A DNA stretch of 64,000 nucleotides. Origin: Neurospora crassa OR74A. Lineage: Eukaryota > Ascomycota > Sordariomycetes > Sordariales > Sordariaceae. The notes below the pieces were generated by a model. The model did no database searches. It was not told where the DNA came from and saw nothing but the letters and a program-made list of their open reading frames with translations. Below, piece after piece: positions 58,420 through 64,000 of the stretch. Every line of letters begins with the position of its first letter. Position 1 is the first letter of the stretch. Where the stretch lies: NCBI RefSeq assembly GCF_000182925.2, contig NC_026501.1, positions 2,604,001 through 2,668,000 of the forward strand, given 5' to 3'. Position numbers and translations under genes: made by a program.

Positions 58420-59946
58420 ATGAAGGGAACTATTTGCGCCAATATTCTAACTCTCACTACCCGATTCAAACGCTTGCACCTCCCACAACTCACCCCAATC
58501 CTCAATCGACACCACCACACTATAACCACAGACATAACTAGACCAAAATCTACGGCAGTGCCATTGATGGCACCCGCTATGACAACTTCGACGACAATGG
58601 AAACCCGGATTCTCAAAGTGAAGGTGGACGACAGCAACATCCAAGTGCTCGGCCACTGGAAGGAGGAGTCAGCAGAACACAAAGATGGAAGCAAAACGAA
58701 AACTAGCAATCTCAACACATGGGAGGTCCCAACTACATCAGAAAATGAGAATATACTGTCTCCCATCCGCGAAGCAGCCCACCACCTCCGCACCACCGAC
58801 ATTCCTGTCGCCTTCCCCACGGAAACCGTCTACGGCCTAGGCGCCGATGCCACCCGCAGCGCTGCCGTCAAGGGAATCTATGCCGCCAAAGGTCGACCAA
58901 GCGATAATCCTTTGATCGTGCACGTTTGCGATTTGAGCATGTTACGGTCATTCATCTCTCCCTCCTTCTCCTCAGCAGGAGACGAAGAAGACCCCATCCC
59001 AGCCATCTATCACCCCCTCATAACCCGCTTCTGGCCCGGCCCCCTCACCATCCTGCTACCCAACCCCTCCCCCTCCCTCCTCGCTCCGGAAGTAACCGCC
59101 GGCCTACCCACATTCGGGTGCCGAATGCCCGCCTCGGCGCTGGCTCGCTCGCTGATCAAACTCGCCAACGCCCCCCTCGCCGCGCCCTCTGCGAACGCCA
59201 GCACTAAACCCAGCCCCACCGCCGCACAACACGTGTTAGACGATCTACGGGGTCGCATCGCACTGATCTTGGATGGAGGATCATGCAGCGTAGGGGTGGA
59301 AAGCACGGTCGTCGACGGGCTTTGCTCGCCGCCTGTGGTGCTGAGGCCGGGCGGGGTCAGCTTGGAGGAGATTAGGGAGTGTAAGGGGTGGGAAGGCGTG
59401 GAGAAGGCGTATAAGGATCAGGCAGAGGTCGGAGGAAAGACGGCGCCGAGAGCGCCGGGGATGAAGTATAAGCATTATAGCCCGAAGGCGAGGGTGGTGT
59501 TGTATGAGGCGGAGGGAGGGAGGAGGGAGGTACCGAAGGCGGATGTGAGGGAGGCGGTTGAAGCGGCTGGGGAGGAGGAGGGCAAGGGAAACGTGAAGAG
59601 TGTTGCGGTTATTAGGACGGGGAGATGGCCTGTTGCCGGGGGGTTGAGGAGTCAGGGGCTTGATGATGTTGCTGCGAAGGACAGCGGGGACGTGGCCGAG
59701 ACTGGGTTCGCTGTCAGGGAAGGGCAATGGCTGGATGAGGACGGCACCACGGTGTTGGCAAGGCTTCTGGAGATTGATCTGGGCAACGATGTCAAGGGGG
59801 TGGCACATGGCCTTTTCGCTGCCCTCCGAGAGCTGGACAGGCGCGGCGCGGATGTAATATTCGTAGAGGGTGTGAGTGATGGAGACGATATCGCGGCGGC
59901 GGTCATGAACAGGCTGAGGAAAGCCGCTTCCGACATTAGAATATAG
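58420..59946 (+). CDS. sua5: SUA5 threonylcarbamoyl-AMP synthase
   Basis: Makes L-threonylcarbamoyladenylate from threonine, bicarbonate and ATP, the first step of N6-threonylcarbamoyladenosine (t6A37) in ANN-decoding tRNAs. 508 residues in a single exon. The YrdC-like domain shows PVAFPTETVYGLGADAT, YAAKGRPSDNPLIVHV (ATP/threonine site), RFWPGPLTILL, and PLAAPSANASTKPSPT. The C-terminal SUA5 domain starts with the linker PRAPGMKYKHYSPKARVVLY. The first ATG (58420) gives MKGTICANILTLTTRFKRLH, a presequence-like start. A second in-frame ATG at 58567 (MAPAMTTSTTMETR) would give a cytosolic form, and dual targeting by alternative initiation is known for this family. A GC-rich, acidic insertion sits in the SUA5 domain. 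Confidence 0.95.
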   Translation: MKGTICANILTLTTRFKRLHLPQLTPILNRHHHTITTDITRPKSTAVPLMAPAMTTSTTMETRILKVKVDDSNIQVLGHWKEESAEHKDGSKTKTSNLNTWEVPTTSENENILSPIREAAHHLRTTDIPVAFPTETVYGLGADATRSAAVKGIYAAKGRPSDNPLIVHVCDLSMLRSFISPSFSSAGDEEDPIPAIYHPLITRFWPGPLTILLPNPSPSLLAPEVTAGLPTFGCRMPASALARSLIKLANAPLAAPSANASTKPSPTAAQHVLDDLRGRIALILDGGSCSVGVESTVVDGLCSPPVVLRPGGVSLEEIRECKGWEGVEKAYKDQAEVGGKTAPRAPGMKYKHYSPKARVVLYEAEGGRREVPKADVREAVEAAGEEEGKGNVKSVAVIRTGRWPVAGGLRSQGLDDVAAKDSGDVAETGFAVREGQWLDEDGTTVLARLLEIDLGNDVKGVAHGLFAALRELDRRGADVIFVEGVSDGDDIAAAVMNRLRKAASDIRI

Positions 59947-60183
59947 ACGGGGTCAAACCCTATAGATCGCAAGGGAAAAGACTATAACTCCTGTTTTCTG
60001 CTAACCCATCACTTGTTGGCTTTTCGTGTCTTTTTGCTTCGCCTTTGGCTCATTACTCTGCCATAAAAAGGCTCGCCAAACAAAAGGGCCTGATACCTTT
60101 TTACGAACCAATGCGCCAACTTTACCTTGGTTGCTCCCATCCGCCACACTCCTTCCCTTGTCATTACCCACCCGCACATGCCC
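59947..60183. other. Convergent 3' region, SUA5 / coatomer zeta
   Basis: Short 3'-to-3' spacer of 237 bp with T-rich stretches. No gene. Confidence 0.6.
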
Positions 60184-61047
60184 TTAGAGACCCTGACGAA
60201 GCCAGTCAGTAAGCTTAGCCTTGCCTAGTTGTGCCAAGTTGTTGACACCCTGCTCGGTGAAGGGGTCGAGGCGGCTGAGGTTGACATCGGCAGGCGGCGC
60301 CTTGCTGCATCGTTGAATGATGATGGTGGGATCGGTCTCGAGAACAACGCCGTCATCCACGATTTCGTCGATAGCGAGGGATACCAGATCGTAGTTTTCG
60401 ACTATCGTGCGCTTGTCGATCGATTGCCTGAGTAGAAAGTCCGTGGTTAGCCAAATCATGTCCCATGACCGGCACCTTCACGTTCGCCATAAATACTCAC
60501 TTGAAGAGCATATGCAAGCTGTCCCTAAGCGCCAAAAGTACGTTGTAGAGCAGAACTTCGTTCTCGTCCGCGCTACCAACGACGTAGATAGCAACGTCCG
60601 ACTCCATCTTGTAAAGCACCACCTTGTTGTCGTAGAGGAGGATATCGCCCGTCTGCTTAGCTGTCTTCTGAAGGAGGCCCTTCTCGAAACGGGTTTGAGA
60701 AGTCTTGTCGGGATAGGGGTTCTGGGAAGCGCTCGAGGAAGCTGTTGTGCACAAGGTTCGGGCTGGTCAGCCTTACGGGAACATGCGACACCGAATAAGG
60801 GGTAAAAGGAGCGTCTATTGCGTACCGAGTCCGGCGGCCACTCCTGTTCCTGGTGCGCCAGCGGCAGCGTGAGGAGGAGTGTAGTATTTTGAGAATATCC
60901 GCGAACCGTCATCGCTGGAGAGGATTACTGTTGGAACGCAATTGTCAACATTGCTCGACGTGGCGCGTATAAGCCAGGACCCAGGAGCAGCGTGGTGCCT
61001 AGTGTACCTATAGCGTTGACGCTATACAGCGACATTCCTGGCGACAT
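60184..61047 (-). CDS. ret3: Coatomer zeta subunit (COPI)
   Basis: Zeta-COP, a longin-fold subunit of the COPI coat in Golgi-to-ER traffic. Model: complement(join(60184..60427, 60501..60741, 60826..60927, 61008..61047)), 627 nt, 208 residues. The first exon reads MSPGMSLYSVNAI; a second in-frame ATG at 61035 would give MSLYSVNAI, like other zeta subunits. Introns are 80, 84 and 73 bp. The second uses the acceptor ACAACAG, since the nearby CCCAG would break frame. Core blocks are VILSSDDGSRIFSKYYTPP (longin strand), KGLLQKTAKQTGDILLYDN, VVGSADENEVLLYNVLLALR, VSLAIDEIVDDGVVLETDP, and AKLTDWLRQGL at the C-terminus. Frame is kept throughout. Confidence 0.95.
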
Positions 61048-61721
61048 CTTGACTGGTTATCTGGGGGTTCTTGTTTCTTGATCAATTGCTGTCTCGAGAC
61101 TGGTATCGGTTGGAGAAGGTCGGCGACGAGGGGCAACTCGACTTCAATGGGCGCAAGTGGGTAGGTATATAGTGGTTAGCTTGAACTCCAGAGGTGCTGC
61201 GTAGGTAGGTAGTGCTCACAATGACCAGGGGCAGGCGGTATCGTTGGTTACCGTGGTGAGCGTGGGTATTGTGGGGTGAAGCGGTCCCTGTGATGTGGCT
61301 TGAATCCAGAGCGAACACTCCAAGCGAGGCCCCACGGCGCGGTACGTACCTTACGTACCTGACAGTTCGCACTCAAGAGCAGCACTGCAGTGGCCTCGTC
61401 CGTCTCATTTGGGTATGACAGGGGTTTTAATGGGTCAACGCGAGTAAGCCCCCGCAGACACGAACGGCCGTGTAAAGTGCTTTTATCAGAGACGCGTGTG
61501 TCGCGACTGTCTTTTTTTTCGATAGGAACGTGATCCACCTTGCCCGTCCTGAACACGCTGCCGACCTGCCAACCACCTCGCAATTACAGAGGGATCGGGA
61601 GCCGCCACAACAACACTCCAGCGTCTCCATCCCAACCTGCCCGTCTTCTGTCCCTTCTTGTTGGTTTAGTTTCCATACTTTGTATTATCTCAACAAAACC
61701 ACCGAGGACAGAGTAGTAAAC
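61048..61721. promoter_or_regulatory. Divergent promoter, coatomer zeta / MCM4
   Basis: 674 bp separate the divergent start codons. Just before 61722 there is a C/T- and A-rich leader typical of fungal transcription starts. An ACGCGT MluI-like core occurs as GACGCGTGT at 61490-61498. This is the replication-gene box (MCB) known in yeasts, about 230 bp before the MCM4 ATG, but one copy is weak evidence. Confidence 0.4.
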
Positions 61722-64000
61722 ATGTCTTCCCCAGCAAAGCGCAGAACAACGAGAAGCTCCCAATCAGCTACTCCCCGCACTACTCGCAGCTCGCAGGCTG
61801 GTCCTTCGAGCGCAACTCCTCGCCAGACACGCGCATCACAGCTTGCCTCTAGTCCCTTATTCTACGAGCCCTCCTCGCCTGCCAATGGCGCCGCCCCGGT
61901 ATCTTCTCCCTTGAGGCAGATGAGCAATACCCAGAGCACTGCCCACCAAGGCAATGCGCCGAGCTCGCCTTTGCGCCAGCAGACAGAGACCCAGAGCGAT
62001 GCTGACCGAACTCCTCGCGCAAACGGACGGAGCCAGTTAATTGGGGGTATGGCTGTCAACCAAAAAAAAAAAAAAAAGGACTACACTGAATGCTGACCAC
62101 ACTCCGCAGACTCCTCTCCCATCCGCTATGCCTCCAGTTCTAGCCCGGGCCGTCAGCTTACTCAACAGTCCGATCTTCGTAGCGAAAGCAGTCAGCTCTT
62201 CGTCAGCTCGCAAAGGTCCGTTGCCGGTCGATCCCGTCGAGGCGACATCAACGGGGACCCTCTTCGTACTCCCGCCCAGATTCCCCGCCGAATCATCCTC
62301 GACGACGCCGGTCGTGTGATCCGCGATGCCCCTGGCTCCGATGCCAACTCGTTTGTCACCAATAACCCCAATACCTCTGAGGCAGATGCCCTTGGTGGAC
62401 AAAGCCAAGGTCTTGTTTGGGGTACAACAATTTCTCTTGACGATTCGTTCTCCGCGTTCAAGGACTTTCTCAGGAACTTCACCAGGAAATACCGGATGTG
62501 GGCAGATGGCGCGGACGAGGCCGAGACTATTGGCCATCCGGATGCGGATTCGAAGCCATATTGGGAGGCACTGGAGAATATGCTGCTGCTTGGTACCAAC
62601 AAGCTGTATCTGGATCTCCGCGACCTCAAGTCCTACCCGCGCACCTTGAAGTTATGGCATCAGGCCCAACACTATCCTACCGAAATCATCCCGGTCATGG
62701 ATCAATGCGTACATGACTGTATGATGGAGTTGGCGCAAAAGGAAATGGCCAGCCAAAGAGCATCCCAAAACTCTAGGACCGCTCCAGGTGCCTCACAAAG
62801 CTCGGAGCCGAACTTCCCAAGCTCTGAAAGGAGCGAGGAACCGCCCACCCCGCGGCCTGCCCAAACAGCGGCGCCCACAATTGAGGACCAAGTCAGCCAG
62901 ATGGCGTATGTGGTTCGCCCGTGGGGTCTTGACAAGATCACCAACCTCCGTGACCTCAACCCATCTGACATGGACAAGCTTGTGTCCATCAAGGGTCTTG
63001 TCATCAGAACCACGCCGGTCATCCCCGACATGAAGGATGCATTTTTCAAGTGCAGTGTTTGTGGTCATTCTATAACCGTTCAGTTAGATCGTGGCAAGAT
63101 TCGTGAGCCTACAGAGTGTCCTCGGGCTCGCTGCGCCTCCAAGAACTCAATGCAGATCATCCACAACAGATGTGCTTTCGAAGACAAGCAAGTCATCAAG
63201 CTGCAAGAAACTCCGGATAACGTGCCTGCTGGTCAGACACCCCACTCGGTATCCGTTTGCGTCTATAACGAGCTTGTGGACTTTTGCAAGGCCGGTGACA
63301 GAGTTGAGCTCACTGGTATCTTTAAAGTCACCCCCGTTCGTGTCAACCCGCGCATGAGGACGGTCAAGAGCGTGCACAAGACATATGTTGATGTTGTCCA
63401 TGTACAAAAGGTCGACCGCAAGAGGATGGGTTCTGATCCCTCGACCCTCGACCTTGCCGAGGAGGAGGAAGCCCATGCTAATGGCCAGAGCATGGACGAA
63501 GTCCGAAAGGTCTCTCCTGATGAGGAAGAGAGGATCAAGGAAACTGCCGCTCGACCGGATATCTACGATCTCCTTTCACGTTCTTTGGCTCCATCAATTT
63601 ACGAGATGGATGATGTGAAGAAGGGTATTCTTCTTCAACTGTTCGGAGGCACGAACAAGACCTTTGAGAAGGGTGGAAGCCCCAAATACCGTGGAGACAT
63701 CAACGTTCTCCTCTGTGGTGACCCATCCACTTCCAAGTCCCAGCTTCTCTCCTATGTTCACAGAATCGCCCCAAGAGGTGTGTACACGAGTGGTAAAGGT
63801 TCTTCTGCCGTAGGTCTTACCGCCTATGTTACCCGCGATCCCGAGTCCCGCCAACTCGTTCTAGAGTCCGGTGCTCTCGTCTTATCCGACGGCGGTGTCT
63901 GTTGTATCGACGAGTTCGACAAGATGAACGAATCGACCCGCTCCGTTCTTCACGAAGTCATGGAACAACAGACCGTGTCCGTCGCCAAGGCCGGCATCAT
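61722..64000 (+). CDS. mcm4: MCM4 replicative helicase subunit (partial, runs off window)
   Basis: Subunit of the MCM2-7 replicative helicase loaded at origins. Model: join(61722..62046, 62110..>64000). Exon 1 is Ser/Thr/Pro-rich with many SPLR and SSP sites, the usual disordered N-terminal substrate region of DDK and CDK. The 63-bp intron (GTATGG donor, CGCAG acceptor) holds an A16 run. After it the frame stays open to the window end (about 738 residues visible). Visible parts: the N-terminal domain; a zinc finger (FKCSVCGHS ... CPRARC, first Cys at about 423); the Walker A variant GDPSTSKSQ at about 645, with the family's ATPase signature; GKGSSAVGLTAYV; and Walker B VCCIDEFDKM at about 705. 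The arginine finger and C-terminus lie beyond the window. Confidence 0.96.
62062..62077 (+). repeat. A16 run inside MCM4 intron
   Basis: Run of 16 adenines between donor and branch region of the only visible intron of MCM4. Confidence 0.8.

Noticed and set aside
1-64000. CRISPR arrays, rRNA genes, secondary-metabolite cluster, transposons
   Set aside because: No regularly spaced repeats, rRNA sequence, PKS/NRPS core genes, or transposase/reverse-transcriptase motifs were found.

Overview
This window looks like nuclear DNA of a filamentous ascomycete, most likely a Sordariales fungus of the Neurospora/Sordaria type. Genes carry short introns (about 55-110 bp, with GTAAGT/GTATGT-like donors and CTAAC/CTGAC branch points). 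Base composition is balanced, intergenic spaces are long (several over 1 kb, two about 5 kb), proteins carry Gln, Gly, Lys and Ser/Pro tracts, and the 478-residue complex I 49 kDa subunit and the proline-rich Bem3-type RhoGAP fit that group. I rebuilt exons by hand from splice sites, reading-frame continuity and family motifs. Where I give a joined structure, the total length is a multiple of three. No RNA-seq or database search was available.

Layout. 0-5 kb: the 3' part of a low-complexity protein, then an MFS transporter. 5.3-6.3 kb: a Pro/His/Arg-rich protein with an RS-like segment. 6.3-11.4 kb: no supportable gene. 11.4-16.3 kb: a three-exon PX-PH-RhoGAP protein (Bem3 type). 17.1-20.6 kb: a large Zn2Cys6 transcription factor. 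22.8-23.6 kb (minus): a serine-rich protein with five RRxS sites. 23.6-29.1 kb: a second gene-poor stretch. 29.1-31.4 kb (minus): a BTB/POZ-like protein with a long basic, proline-rich N-terminus. 32.5-33.8 kb (minus): PXR1/PinX1. 34.2-34.9 kb (plus): a small coiled-coil protein. 35.0-35.4 kb (minus): a possible two-TM protein. 35.5-36.0 kb (minus): COX17. 36.8-39.9 kb (minus): TEL2. 40.5-42.1 kb (plus): UBA3, with a 6-nt microexon. 42.7-43.9 kb (minus): RPAC1. 45.2-46.8 kb (plus): the 49 kDa subunit of complex I. 47.6-49.2 kb (minus): a Cys/His-rich protein with a duplicated motif. 50.7-52.2 kb (minus): COQ6. 53.1-53.7 kb (plus): a DUF7053-like protein. 55.1-57.9 kb (plus): an STE20/germinal-centre kinase. 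58.4-59.9 kb (plus): SUA5. 60.2-61.0 kb (minus): coatomer zeta. 61.7 kb to the end (plus): MCM4, cut by the window edge.

Function. These are mostly unlinked housekeeping genes, not a pathway cluster: mitochondrial respiration (COX17, complex I, COQ6), RNA polymerase I/III, tRNA modification (SUA5), neddylation (UBA3), telomere/PIKK and ribosome biogenesis (TEL2, PXR1), secretion (coatomer zeta), replication (MCM4), and polarity or signalling (RhoGAP, GCK kinase). I saw no CRISPR array, rRNA, convincing tRNA or recognisable transposon, and no obvious new multi-gene system. The most notable items are the UBA3 microexon, the duplicated Cys motif family, the RRxS-rich protein and the BTB-like protein with a basic tail.
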